DNA of 64,000 bases from Maniola hyperantus (lineage: Eukaryota; Arthropoda; Insecta; Lepidoptera; Nymphalidae), in assembly GCF_902806685.2 (NCBI RefSeq), contig NC_048550.1, positions 10,025,383 to 10,089,382 on the forward strand, written 5' to 3'. The notes beneath the pieces were generated by a model, which was not told the origin of the DNA, did not search any database, and saw only the letters and a program-made list of their open reading frames with translations. The position numbers and the translations under genes are program-made. Below are positions 35,651 to 47,422 of the stretch, in pieces (the stretch's first letter is position 1; each line of letters starts with the position of its first letter).

Positions 35651-36241
35651 GCTTACGCAGAAGAAAGCAAGTTTCAATAATAATATGTAACTATGGTAAG
35701 CGAAATATACCTCCGACTTTTGTTTCTTCAGCAACGGTTTCGTTTTCAATAATCAAATATAACGAGTCTAATCCCAAGACAAATCTATTGTACATGTCAG
35801 CTTAAATGGGGAAAAAGGCCTACAAAAGGGAGAAAATATCTGAAGATTTTCCCCTGAAATTATTATTTTGTCCTTAACTTAAAAATAAAGATAAAGAAAC
35901 TTGGCTACAGAAAAATTGAATTAAGTTACTGAACGCCGAAAACAAAAGTAAGTTTTTTACATTCCATTTTCTTTCTCAACTCTACTAAACAGTTTTCAAT
36001 ATCTTCTCTAAATAATACGTACTAAAAAACTTATAACTTTATTTATATTATATACCGAATTAATTCGCATGCGGTATTTTACCATTATTTGGAACATTTC
36101 ACAAAACATATTTTACCTATACCTACGGTTGCGGTTATTCACGTTTAGTCTAAGTAGGTATAGTATAATAGGTAGGTAAGACATGTAGCTGGTAAAACAA
36201 ATATATCCCAGAATCAAAAACATTTAACATAACATAGACAC

Positions 36242-36650
36242 TTTAGCTGCATCGCACATTCAGGCGACCTCCTTCCTCTATGGCGGGTGCAGCGGCCATC
36301 AGCGCCGAACAGGCCAAGAGGCGCAAATATGAAAACCTCGATGGGAGCTTCGTATTCGTGCCTTTTGGTGTGGAGACCTTGGGGTCGTGGGGCCCGGGAG
36401 CTCGAGCTCTTTTTGAAGAAATTGCGAAAAGAGTTATCGAGTCAACCAGGGACCCGAGAGCTGGCAGCTACCTTGGTCAAAGAATTAGTTTGGCCATCCA
36501 AAGGGGTAATGCTGCCAGCATTTTGGGTACACTGCCTCGCTGCGGTGGTCTCGATGAGGTTTTAGATTTAATTTAATTTATTTTAGTTTTCATTTAATGT
36601 TGTTTTTTTTTTAGATTTAAGTTTATTAATAGTTTATTTGTTAACCATTG
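36242..36650 (+). pseudogene. LINE nuclease-domain C-terminal relic, family 2
   Basis: Reads TLAASHIQAT, a frameshift, then EQAKRRKYENL, FVPFGVETLG and SLAIQRGNAASILGT to a TAA at 36574. It matches the end of the 60.5-kb LINE but is a distinct family member, with its own 3' UTR shared with the minus relic at 47085-47275. Confidence 0.75.
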
Positions 36651-37025
36651 ATAATAAAATTTATCATTGATCATTTAACATAATATACCTAACATAATTT
36701 CGAAGTATAACTATGATTACAATATTAAACACAAATTAGTAATTGCAGTTACTTATTCACAGATTGATTCATAATTTTTACCTCATAATAATTATTGTAG
36801 TGAGATAACCACATCACTGATTGTAGTATATAATAGAGGTACTTATTTAGTTAAGTCGGAGACAAAACAAGGATAAGCTCGGAACAGGGTATAACATAAT
36901 ATTGTCCACAAACTGTAAATAAGAGAGAAAGAGAAAGAAAAGAGAGAAATCTCAAAGTCTTAAAGATTTTTACCTGACTTGGCAATTGTGGATTGTAAGG
37001 TGTATGTATTATAATTATATATCTC

Positions 37026-37053
37026 CTGAGGATGCTCCGGTGTCGGGGCGAAA
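37026..37053 (+). ncRNA. Candidate hammerhead-ribozyme core
   Basis: CTGAGGA (CUGANGA box), then T, GCTCC-loop-GGGGC (stem II), then GAAA followed by C. This is the conserved core order of hammerhead ribozymes, which Penelope-like elements are known to carry. An extra U sits between the box and stem II, and I could not find a convincing stem I, so it may be decayed or chance. Confidence 0.3.
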
Positions 37054-37439
37054 CGTTTTGGGTATTGTGTGGTGCTGCGTGGTGGTGGTGCGTATTGCTT
37101 GCCTGGTGACTGCTTTTTCCTGCATGTTTAGCAATGGGAGGGCGGGCGTTGCATTTCGCATGCTGCATGTTGCACTATACAGATTCAAACTGTTTCAGCG
37201 GACTATAGCAAATTAAGCTTTTGGTTCATTGTATAGATGCCGAGGTGATTCCATTAAAGTGTTTTGTAACTTTTTAATTTAATTTTAATACAGATCCTTA
37301 CTATGCTTACAGCTTAATGGCAATGCGCATTACAAGTCAGACTTGCACTATTCATATTTACAGAGATTCTTATAATTGGTATTAGAGATATACACATGAA
37401 ATAAATTTATTGGTGTTTAGATAATAAACCGTAACCGAC

Positions 37440-37700
37440 ATAGCTCAACGGGTTGCGAAGCTGAAGTGGCAATGGGCATGGTACATAGTATGTAAAACCG
37501 ATAGACGTTGGCATCCCAAGGTGCTGGAATGGCGACCTCGCACCGGAAGACGCATTGTTGGAAGACACCCACTAGGTGGACGGACGACATCAGACGAGTC
37601 GCAGGGAACCGCTGGATTCAGTCGGAGCAAGATCGTGGCGTGTGGAAGTCCTTACAAGAGACCTATGTCCAGCAGTGGATGTCTATCGGTTGATGATGAT
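37440..37700 (+). pseudogene. RTE-like LINE C-terminus and tail
   Basis: Reads TDIAQRVAKLKWQWAW, VLEWRPRTGRRIVGR, then after a frameshift RWTDDIRRVAGNRWIQ and SLQETYVQQWMSIG with a TGA inside (GATGAT)n. The end of an RTE-type LINE with its tail. Confidence 0.85.
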
Positions 37701-37998
37701 GATATTAAACACGTCTAGGCTCTGGTGCTGAGCAATCAACATTGAGTACAGAATAATAAAAATTGGCAATGCATAGCATGTACGTATCCAATTGGCAAAT
37801 AGTCGCCTCTTTCAAACACTTATGGACCTCCCATTTTCTTTTCCATTGCCTTTTCACTTACAAAGCGACCTACCGATTGTTATTAGGGTCTATAATAGGA
37901 CTTTTCGATTTCATTCGGTCCAATCTTCTTACTAAAGTACTTGAAAGTTCTGGGTATTCGTTATAACATGTTCTCGTGTGAATGGCTGAAGTTCGAGG

Positions 37999-38187
37999 GC
38001 TTTTTAGGGCTCCGTACCTCAAAAGGAAAAACGGAACCCTTATAGGATCACTTTGTTGTCTGTGTTCATGAACTGTTTACTGTGTTCACTTAAACTGTTT
38101 TTGATTTGTCGTGCAAAATGTCGATAAAATACAATTGTAGTACGGAACCCTCAGTGCGCGAGTCTGACTCGCACTTGGCCGGTTTTT
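37999..38187 (-). repeat. Family B repeat, internally deleted
   Basis: TTTAGGGCTCCGTACC to CGCACTTGGCCGGTTTTT, missing the middle. Confidence 0.75.
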
Positions 38188-38387
38188 TGGGTCAAGAGTC
38201 CCTGCCTTTTGTGTAAGGGTCGTTGTTGTCCTATTGTACGCAGTTCTTTACCTTCGTGCGGAAAGGACATGAAATGATTTCACGTCTAAACTTGAATTAG
38301 GTTTGATATGGGATGAAATTACACACACAAAAACCATTGATAAATGGAGAGAAGAGTTTATTTCTAAACATCCATTTCAGTTTCATC

Positions 38388-38525
38388 TCACACCTGGGCG
38401 CGTTTGGAACCCTCGTAGCTTTTACTTTTAAGTTTACGTAATTATAATTATCGCCACCATCATCTATAACCTGACTTTCAAAAAGAGACACTACCTACTT
38501 TGAATAAATAATTTGAATTTTGAAT
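38388..38525 (+). mobile_element. LINE 3' tail, family G
   Basis: CACCTGGGCGCGTTTGGAACC to TTTGAATAAATAATTTGAA. Confidence 0.65.
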
Positions 38526-38634
38526 TTTGCTCACTCCATAGACCTCTAAATTAATCGAAGGCTCACTCACATTTTTAGTACCTACCTATTGAAAATAAGC
38601 TCTTGCAGCTGTATGACTCTTGGATGTATGTATG

Positions 38635-38860
38635 AACTAGCTTATGCTTGTGACTTTACCCGCGTGGACTACACAAATTTAATACCCCTATTTTACCCCC
38701 TTAGATGTTGAATTTTCAAAAAATCCTTGCTTAGCGGATGTCTACGTCATAATAGCTATCTGCATGCCAAATTTCAGCCCGATCCGTCCAGTAGTTTGAG
38801 CTGAGCGTTAATAGATCAGTCAGTCAGTCACAGTCGTCAGCCTTTTCTTTTTTACATTAC
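38635..38860 (+). repeat. Family C repeat, complete
   Basis: CTAGCTTATGCTTGTGAC through TTGCTTAGCGGATGTCTACG to CAGTCAGTCAC. Confidence 0.75.
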
Positions 38861-39224
38861 CTGTAGGTACTTATAGTTGAAAACATGATAACGAGCTGTA
38901 CGTTGTGTGAAGTTCCATAAGAACTGCTTTCATAGAAGTTATTCAAAAATTCATCACAAGAATTGAAACAAATACACGAAAGTGAAACTAAATAAAATTG
39001 TTTCTTACAAATCTACTCTAACATAATATTATTTCATTGAATCTAAAGCTCATAGCACACGTACCGCGTAACGGGATAAAACATCGGATGGGACCGGGAT
39101 GGGACGGAAACTGTACGTGACTTGTATAAAACGGCCACGTCCCAACCCGTCCGTGATCTTGTCGCTTAAATTTTCTTACTTGGATTATAGTAATATTATT
39201 TTGCTTATGTTCTATTCTTCGACC

Positions 39225-39395
39225 GCGTGAAATTTTCGACGATGTTCCCACTATAGATTTCAACATGGGGTTATTCAAGGGGCGGATCAACAAATTTCTA
39301 AAAGACAAGCAACGAATTAGCGGTTCCTCTGGTGCTGAAAATATTCATGGTGTGCGGTAATCACTCAACATCAGGTGACACGTAAAAAAATTAAG
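39225..39395 (+). pseudogene. LINE C-terminus and 3' end
   Basis: Reads FNMGLFKGRINKFLKDKQR, followed by the GGTAATCACTCAACATCAGG module also seen at 29900-29990. Confidence 0.5.
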
Positions 39396-39650
39396 TTACT
39401 TATGTCGTTTTGAGTACCTACTTATATGTCGAGTTCTATTGGACCAATTTTAATCAAAGTTAGAGCTAGTATTTCACTCTAGTCAGCCACAAAACAATTC
39501 AGAAAAATTATAAGTGAAAGGTTACTTTGCATTTTTGAATTTTTATTTTTATTGTTAAAAATGTCATCCTAACCAGTCTTTTGCTTTTCACACGATACTT
39601 ACACACTTAATTTTATTTTAAATCATCATTCATAATAATTATGAATTTTT

Positions 39651-39705
39651 ATCAAATTTTTCACTGTCCGGCATAATTATTATGCCGGACAGTGAAAAAT
39701 TTGAT
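39651..39705. repeat. Perfect 26-bp hairpin
   Basis: ATCAAATTTTTCACTGTCCG... pairs perfectly with its inverse across a 3-nt centre at 39677-39679. Confidence 0.9.
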
Positions 39706-39754
39706 GGGCTTTTCTATGTGATACAAATTTCACTAATAAACCTAAGACTGGAAT

Positions 39755-41060
39755 GTTATTCTGTATATATAAAATTCAAAGTCCTGAATGACTGACTGAC
39801 TGACATATAAATCAACGCACAGCCTAAACCGCTGGTCCTAGAGACATGACATTTGGAGGGTGTGTTCTTTGTAAAGAGTAGGTATCCACTAAGAAAGGAT
39901 TTTTGAAATTCCACCCCTAAGTGGGTTAAATGGGGGATGGAAGTTTGTATGAAAGTCCGTCATTTTTGAAGTTACATCGATGAAAATTGGTATTAAAGCT
40001 TTCAGTTAAAAATAAAAAAATACGTATTTCACGATTTTTGAAAATTATACTACCAAGGGGGTTAAATAGGGGATGAAAGTTTGTATGAAAGTCCGTCATT
40101 TTTCAAGTTATTTACCTGAAAATTGATCTTTGGGTTTTCGGCAACAAATGAAGAAATATGTATTTCAGGATTTTTGAAAATTCAATCCCCACCTCGATTT
40201 TCTAAATTCCACCCGAGCAAAGCGAAGAGAGGAAGTGACCCGCCCCGCTGACGCTAGTAATATTATAATAAGTAATATTACATTTGTTAGTCGGTATATT
40301 TTTACCTTTTCGTATGAATTCAATTCATAACTGCGTAAAATACTCAGTGGAAAGTGTTCATTATTCCCAGGCAAAAATCAGAAATAATAAAATCGAATTA
40401 TTAAATAATCCGATTACAACCTCGGCAGTGCTTCCTAATGCCGTTTAATGTGTAAATACTTTAATGACATTAGGCGGATTTACATGTGTTTTTCAACTTG
40501 TTTCAATAATTAACTTTCATGAATGTTTTCCGTAGGTGTAGTTCAGTGACTTTTTTTAAAACATTAGTTATTCGTAGCATTAAACGGACCCATCCCTGCT
40601 TCGAAAATTCCACTTGAGGGAGTGGAACTCTTGAAAATCGATGAATTTTCTACAAACTAAAACATTCGTTGTTATTAATTTTTAACCGAAAGCCTGACGA
40701 ATAAGTACCATTTTTTTCTTATTTAATACAAACTTTTAACCCCATATTTAACCACCCCTTTTGGGGTGCAATTCTGGACAATCGTGAATTGTGTGCTTAC
40801 TTTTTATTCTTATCCGAAAATCCAAATACCAATTTTCAAACTTGCAAAATGACGGACTTATGTAAACTTCAAGTCCTGGTTTAACCACTTTAGGGGTAGA
40901 ATTTTCATAAATCCTTTCTTAGTGAGTTCCTACGCCATAAATAAACCTAGAGACTGACAAAATTTCATAGTTTCTAACGGCATGGCAGTGGTTTAGGTTA
41001 TGCATTGATATGAGTCAGTTAGTCAGATAGAGCAAGACTTTTGATATAATATTGTTAAGC
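39755..41060. repeat. Inverted pair of a C-related repeat
   Basis: A minus copy (39755-40260, with duplicated AGTTTGTATGAAAGTCCGTC modules and end GACGCTAGTAA) and a plus copy (40605-41060, ending in an AGTCAGTTAGTCAG tract) face each other. Confidence 0.55.
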
Positions 41061-41099
41061 ATTATGTATAGATATTCTAGCAAAAATATTTAGTTAAAT

Positions 41100-42125
41100 G
41101 AAACACTTTATTCTCTCCCAATGAAGAAGTTTAATAAGCTCTGGCTCTGAGCAACCTAATAAAATGAAACCATGCCACTGCTACCTCAAAATTGACCATA
41201 AACCGAGAAAATCCTGTTTAGTAAATTGACCTCTGTGTTCATAATAATATTATGAACTCCTCCACCGTTGTCTTGCTACGTTTATTCTTCATATATTTAC
41301 TCTTTTATTTAAGAGGGTTCATAGTATTCTATATAATAATATCCCAAACATCAACAAAGAAGTTGCATGCACTCTAAAATGACATAATAAAATGAAACTG
41401 CCATAATCCGGGAAAATCCAGTTTACTAAATTGACCTCTATCCTAGTCTCTATTGTTGTCTGCTATTGTCTTCTGCATACATTTACTCTTTTATTACAAT
41501 GTATTAACGTAGAGTATTACTAATATCGTAGTAGTGTTCCGTACAATAATATCTCAAACATCAACAAAGAACTTGCATGCACTCTGAAATGACTTAAGAA
41601 AATGAGAACACACCAAAATTGGCTGTGACCCGGGAAAATCCAGTTTACATAATTGGCCTCTATCATAGCTTAAACCATTGTCTGCTATGTTTATTCTCAA
41701 TATATTTACTCTGTTATTTGAGGTGGTACGTAGGATAATCGTTGTAGTGTTCGATATATTGTTTTAATCATATTATATTTTTAAAGATCTATAAACAAGT
41801 TGTATAAACTCTGAGTGACTTTGAAAACAAGACCATGCCAAAATTGGCAATAACTCGGGAAAATCTAGTTTACGAAATTGACCTCTATCATAGTATAAGC
41901 CGTCGTTGACCGTGTTTATTCTTCATAATATAAAACTTACTTTTTCTCTTTAGAAGATTCACTTTAAATAGATATGGTACCGTAGTGTCTCGTGTAATTT
42001 ATACTTTTTAAACTAAGAAGTTGTATGAACTCTTTCAAGCAAATAGATAAAACGAGACGCCTTCAAAATTGGTTAAAACTCGATAAAATCCAGTTTAAGA
42101 AGTTGACCTCCGTTATTCACTATGT
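41100..42125 (+). repeat. Degenerate satellite-like array 2, 205-225 bp unit
   Basis: GAAAATCC(A/T)GTTTA followed by AATTGACCTC recurs at 41207, 41412, 41634, 41859 and 42084. Each unit also holds TTTATTCTTCATATATTTACTC- and TTGCATGCACTCT-like blocks. Confidence 0.85.
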
Positions 42126-42142
42126 TAGGCAATATCACATCT

Positions 42143-42376
42143 GTATATTTAAAAAGAAAAGCTGACTGACTGGCTGACTAACTGACTGACTAATCTATCA
42201 ACGCACGGTTGACGGGCACTGTGGACGAATCGGCCTGAAATTTGGCATGTAGATAGCTATAATGACTTGGACGTCTATCCGCTAAGAAAGGATTTTTGAA
42301 AATTCAAAACCTAAAAGGGTAAAACAGGGGTTTCAAACTTGTGTAGTCCACGCAGAAGAAGTCGCGGGCATACGCT
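42143..42376 (-). repeat. Family C repeat
   Basis: A GACTGACTGGCTGACTAAC tract, then CGCTAAGAAAGGATTTTTG to GAAGTCGCGGGCATACGC; it directly borders array 2. Confidence 0.75.
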
Positions 42377-42379
42377 ATA

Positions 42380-43125
42380 GTTATTATAATATACTACGTT
42401 AATCGTCGGCTCGGCTATATCAATATGTAGCTGTTTGAGTTGCGCTGGATATAGAAACTTGATAATTATGATCTAGGTTTGATCTGTGTTAGCTTTACTG
42501 TGAAATGATTTTGAGAAATTATCACGGCACGGGATATTTATAAAAAAACTAAATGCACAGGGATAAAGTCATAGACATCAGCTAGCCATTTCATAAAAGC
42601 TTTCGTAAGACTTAGTAGGCCATACTCATTTCCCTTCCTTGCAAATTAGTTTATTCATCGCAGTGCACTTTTCTAGTTTACCGTAGATTATATTTTAATA
42701 ACGTTTCGTTTACCGCAAAGAATATAAATCGTGTAAAAGCATGCGTGCGTAAAGTGGTTCAGCTTTGTATGTTTTATACAAAGAAAGAGGAAAATATGAA
42801 AATTTGCATCGGCATTATACTTTATAGTCAAAGAGTTGGTGGAGGACAGTTAAATTAAAAAAGCTTTACTGACGGGTAAGTTTGTTCGAATAAATTTTAA
42901 ATAATATTATTTTTAGGAGATTTCTTTTACAATTTAACTGCTAAAAATGTAAACCAAAGTTAATTACATTTACTCGGACCATACGATACAGGTCATCTCC
43001 TAGTGTAGGGTCTACTGGTAAAAGTTTTTTATATGGAAAAGATCTAAAGTATACCTGCAGTGTAATAACCTTGTTCTCTTTTCTAAAATCTTTATTCTTT
43101 TAAATAAATAAGTACATTTTCATTT
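42380..43125. other. No gene or repeat recognised
   Basis: AT-rich; only poor short frames. Confidence 0.4.
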
Positions 43126-43127
43126 CA

Positions 43128-43392
43128 TTTTTCAACGAGCACGGGCGACGTGCGGGTATGCGGGGTATCCAATCCGCTTCATACCCCGATTGCCATCTCA
43201 ATCTGTCGCGGACTATAGTTACCATGTCGACCTCCCTGGGGCAGTGGTGAGCACTGTGATCTAATAAGTTGGAGCTTTCGGGTTCGATTCCCAGCAGAGG
43301 CAATTTATATTTTCTAAATTGTGTCTGGTCTAGTCTGGTGGTAAGCTTCGGCCGTGGGTAGGTAGTTACTACCTGGCAGGTACCCACGGCCA
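43128..43392 (+). mobile_element. MITE H arm followed by truncated SINE D
   Basis: 43128-43217 (GGGCGACGTGCGGG...CTGTCGCGGACTATA) is an H arm. 43228-43392 is SINE D with A-box-like GGGGCAGTGG and B-box GGTTCGATTCC. Confidence 0.7.
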
Positions 43393-43681
43393 AGAGTTTA
43401 AAAAAATCTTGCTACTTTTTATTTAAAAAAGAGAATACACAAGGCAAAATTTATTCACCAGCTCTTACTACTTTCTATCATTTTCTTAGTTTTTCCCTAT
43501 ATTTAGCCTATTATGGTAATTTGTTAGACTTAATAGCTATAGTTTTGAATAATAATATAACTAAAACGATATTATAGTGTTTAAGCTTTATATAACTCTG
43601 TTAAATCATGACATAAACATACATAAGTCACGAGTGATATAATTTTGTATAGGTACATAGGTGAAACATTTGGAACCGTAA

Positions 43682-44020
43682 TAGTCTAGTCACTAGACTA
43701 AATAATAGGAGGCGGACGTTTGGAAACACTAGATTCCTCATGGTGGTTAAGACGTCCGCCTCCTATTCGGAAAGTCGGGGGTTAGATCCCGGGCATGCAT
43801 CTCTAACTTTTCAGAGTTATGTGCATTTTAAGACTATAACGGTTGAGAAAAATAGAGTGAGAAAACCTCCCCCCTGAAAGTTCTCCGTAATGTTCTCAAA
43901 AGTATGTAAAGTGTGTCATTCCGCACTTGGCCAGCGTGGTGGTCTATGGCTTAAGCTCTTCTTATTCTGCGAAGAGACCCGTTCTCACTAGTGAGCCAGC
44001 GATAGGTTGATGATGAAACA
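43682..44020 (+). mobile_element. SINE family E with inverted head duplicate
   Basis: A full plus copy from about 43737 (GACGTCCGCCTCCTATTCGG) to GGTTGATGATG. 43682-43722 is an inverted copy of its head (AATAGGAGGCGGACGT), making a snap-back. Confidence 0.7.
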
Positions 44021-44169
44021 TTTACTATTCATTTTGTTTACATAAGCGAGCGTTAATCGTATCATTAACATACGTGCTCAGTGGTTTGTAAAGCTTATCG
44101 GGAACGATGACGCATTTCGTAGTAGGTACATCATAGGTACGTAAATTATATACCTAAAGGCAACGATCT

Positions 44170-44465
44170 CTATGCTAGAGTGGCCATACTAAAAAAAACG
44201 ATCAAGTGCGAGTCAGACTTTGTACCATCGTACAAGATATTATAACCCTTTATATTTTTTAATTTTCATGGCGGCCATTTTTAAATATTCGTTATTTTGT
44301 TGTTATAGCGGCAATAGAAATACACATTCTGTGAAAATTTCAACTCTCTACCTGTTACGGCTCACAACCGCGCGCTGACGAACAGACGGACAGACGGATG
44401 AATAGACAGACCGGCTTAGTAACAGGGTCTCGTAGGCATCCTTCAGGTGTGAAGCCCTGAAAACC
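44170..44465 (+). repeat. Family B2 repeat
   Basis: ATCAAGTGCGAGTCAGACT, CATGGCGGCCATTTTTAAAT, AAATTTCAACTCTCTACC and a GACGGACAGACGG tract. Confidence 0.7.
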
Positions 44466-44741
44466 GTAAATTTTTATTACCTATATACTTACTATAAAAG
44501 TTTGAGCTAAAAAGAAACTCAATCCCTTAAAATAAATCTTCTTAATAAAACTTTACCCAAGTTAGCCTTAAAAAATGCGAGAGAGACTTGTAAAAGGAGC
44601 ATCCACTTTTATTTAATTAATCCAAATTGACTTTTGTAACTTGATTTTCTTTTTCGGTTTTTTGCCATAAAACAATTAGTTGAAATAAGTAATAGGCTTG
44701 ATTAATCGAATTACAAGCATTCTGAATGGATTATTATCGGT

Positions 44742-45308
44742 ACCCTTATTATAAATGCGAAAGTGTGTTTGTTTGTTAATTTGTTGATTTGTCCTTCAAT
44801 CACGTCGCAACGGTGCAACGGATTAACGTGATTTTTTGCATGTGTATAGATAAAGACCTGGAGAGTGACATAGGCTACTTACTTTTTATCCCGGAAAATC
44901 AAAAAATTCCCACGGGATTTTTAAAAACCTAATTCCACGCGAACGAAGTCGCAGGCATCAGCTAGTAATATATAATTAATATAAGAATATAGCTATGTTA
45001 TCCTAATGGTTAAAATGTTGGCCTCATATTCGGGAGTCTAGGGTTAGATTCTGGGTACGAACCTCTTTTTGGAGATATTATGTGAGTTTTAAGCTATTAA
45101 ATATCACTTGTTTTAACGGTGAAAGCAATGTGAAGAAACCTACGTGCCTACATGCCTGAGAGTTCTCCATAATGTTTTCAAAGTTGTGTGAAGTCTGCCA
45201 ATCCGCACTTGGTCAGGGTGGTGGACAATGACCTTATACCCTACTCATATTTAGAAAAGACCCGTAATACTCAGTAGTGGGTTATGGGTTCAGGCGATGA
45301 ATGATGAT
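44742..45308 (+). mobile_element. Helitron A (44742-44966) next to SINE E (44990-45308)
   Basis: The Helitron subfamily carries CACGTCGCAACGGTGCAACG and ends GGCATCAGCTAG. The SINE has a diverged head and ends in GATGAATGATGATTC. Confidence 0.75.
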
Positions 45309-45686
45309 TCTTTTTGTTCCGAAAGAAGCAGAGAATAATGACTAATTAATTAATTATTAATTAAATAATGCGTTAATAGCCCAAATGGTTTTACTGCCTA
45401 TCAACCATAAAATATCCTCTCCCATTTTAATTAATTTCGCTAACCTTCCCAAAGTTTATTGCCTCTCGGTCCTATATTATTTTAACACAAAATTCCTTAA
45501 TTTTACTGTTGTTTACGATTGAGGAATTAATCACTAAGCCTGCTTAAGTAGTTTGGGTTGTTGTACCGATAAATTCCACAGCTGTTTAATCGGCTTAAGT
45601 TGGATGTCCATTAGCTACTTATCACCTTCAGTCCAAGCACGATCAGGACGGATGGACTGACGAACAGACGGACAGATAGGCTGAGA

Positions 45687-45818
45687 TCTATAGAGAGATA
45701 TCTATATTGCTCAGACTTAAGACACTGTTAAAACGAGACAGCGTTATATAAACGGCATAAATCTGTCTCGTTTTAACAGTGTCTTAAGTCTGAGCAAAGT
45801 CAAAGTGCGCTCTATAGA
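45687..45818. mobile_element. Fold-back MITE, about 55-bp arms
   Basis: The block TTGCTCAGACTTAAGACACT...AAAACGAGACAG is perfectly mirrored at 45763-45800; outer ends TCTATAGA are also mirrored. Confidence 0.85.
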
Positions 45819-45819
45819 T

Positions 45820-46263
45820 TGCAGCCATAGAGACACACACTTTACATGGTAGTATACCGCTGTGGTCTGTCCTCACCTATGGTGCTGAAACGTGGACACT
45901 GACAAACGGGCTTGTTTACAAATTCAAAGATGCTCAGCGAGCTATGGAGAGGGCTATGTCAGGAGTTTCCCTGAGGGATACGATCCGAAATGAAGAGATC
46001 CGCAGGAGAACCAGGGTCACTGATATAGCCCAAACTATTAGCAAGCTGTAGCGGCAGTGGGCAGGTCATGCCTATCGTAGAGGCGATGGCCGTTGGAGCC
46101 GGAAAGTCCTTGAGTGGAGACCGAGTATAAGCAAGCGTAGTGTGGGACGCCCTCCAGCACGATGGACCGACGATTGAAAAAGGCTGAGGGCCGGGTGCGG
46201 TGGCGCTCTTTAGGGAAGGCCTATGTCCAACAGTGGACATCCACAGGCTGATGATGATGATGA
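45820..46263 (+). pseudogene. RTE-like LINE C-terminus with two stops
   Basis: Reads LWSVLTYGAETWTL, AQRAMERAMSGVSLRDTIRN, EIRRRTRVTDIAQTISKL, TAG (46049-46051), then RQWAGHA, KVLEWRPS and RPPARWTDD, TGA. It ends TATGTCCAACAGTGGACATC and (TGATGA)n. Confidence 0.9.
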
Positions 46264-46271
46264 TAAAGTAT

Positions 46272-46372
46272 ACCTATTTAAAAATCACGTCGATGCGTTG
46301 CTCCGTTGCGACGTGATTGAAGGACAAACCAACAAACAAACACAATTTCGCATTTATAATATGGGTAGTAAT
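46272..46372 (-). mobile_element. Helitron family A, 5' part
   Basis: CGTTGCGACGTGATTGAAGG to CATTTATAATATGGGTAG. Confidence 0.65.
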
Positions 46373-46643
46373 CATTGTTAACCCGCCTTACGGAATTAAA
46401 AGCGGAGAGATTTGTAGATTTGAACTCACAGTAAATATTTCTCCACATGTTATTTCCAATGTAAATTAGGTATTTAGTTTATTCAGACGGGAGATCGGAG
46501 TACAATGTTTTGTTATTTTTAGCCCGAGTTACGTCTGACGTCTAGACATACCTAGCTTATTCCTTGTTCTGTGCATCAAAGTTCTGTACTTATTGCTGAA
46601 TAGATAGAATTTCAATACCAGCTGATGAGTTCGAAAACCACGT

Positions 46644-46806
46644 ACAGTACGCGACAGGTCGAGATAGCAATCGGGGAGGGAACGCCTCTCACACCCGCAC
46701 AGCCCTCGCATTTACACGGTGCGGGCGAGCGCGGGTGACTTGCTGGTGTGCGGGGCGTCACCCTGCCTCATACCCCGATTGCCATCTCAATCTGTCGCGG
46801 ACTATA
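46644..46806. mobile_element. MITE family H, both ends present
   Basis: AGTACGCGACAGGTCGAGAT and ATCTCAATCTGTCGCGGACT flank a CpG-rich core; about 163 bp. Confidence 0.7.
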
Positions 46807-47084
46807 ACCATCATTCGGGGCTAATTTACTATATAAATTACTATAAGTACCTATATTATTTTTCTTCAATCATATTAAAATCAAATCGTTTGTGGGAAAG
46901 GACGATTAACAAGAAAAGAAACAAATAAAATAAATTATTTGAAGTTTTATTTTAATGATGAATACGTAAGCTAACTTTGTCGATCGAGTCTTTGATTCCC
47001 ATTACCGAAAAGAAAACCTTGCTTACTCTGCACTCTTTCTTGGTCTTGGCTCTTAGTATCGTATTATAGTACTCTTATGAAATA

Positions 47085-47275
47085 AACTTAAATCTAAAAA
47101 AAACAACATTAAATTGAAACTAAAATAAATTAAATTAAATCTAAAACCTCATCGAGACCACCGCAGCGAGGCATTGTACCCAAGATGCTGGCAGCATAAC
47201 CTGGATGGCCAAACTAATTCTTTGACCAAGGTAGCTGCCAGCTCTCGGGTCCCCGGTTAACTCAATAACCCTTAT
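47085..47275 (-). pseudogene. LINE nuclease-domain C-terminal relic, family 2
   Basis: Minus strand GDPRAGSYLGQRISLAIQ, then a small deletion, CCAGCATCTTGGGTAC, and the same 3' UTR as 36570-36640. It lies just upstream of the FN3 gene's first coding exon. Confidence 0.75.
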
Positions 47276-47422
47276 GAAATATTGAATTGATGCATGATGA
47301 TTTTAATAATGATAAGATGCATTTCGCATGTTTCAGAAACGTTATCTTAGTAATAATAATTATTATGATGCGTTTCGCTTGTTTCAGAAGCGGCATGGCA
47401 TGAGCGGCCGCGTGGGCGCGAC

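Noticed and set aside
41100..42125. CRISPR-like array
   Set aside because: Units are over 200 bp, diverged, and lack constant short repeats with unique spacers; the genome is eukaryotic.
46622..46640. Second hammerhead-like CTGATGA...GAAA
   Set aside because: There is no room for stem II between the boxes.
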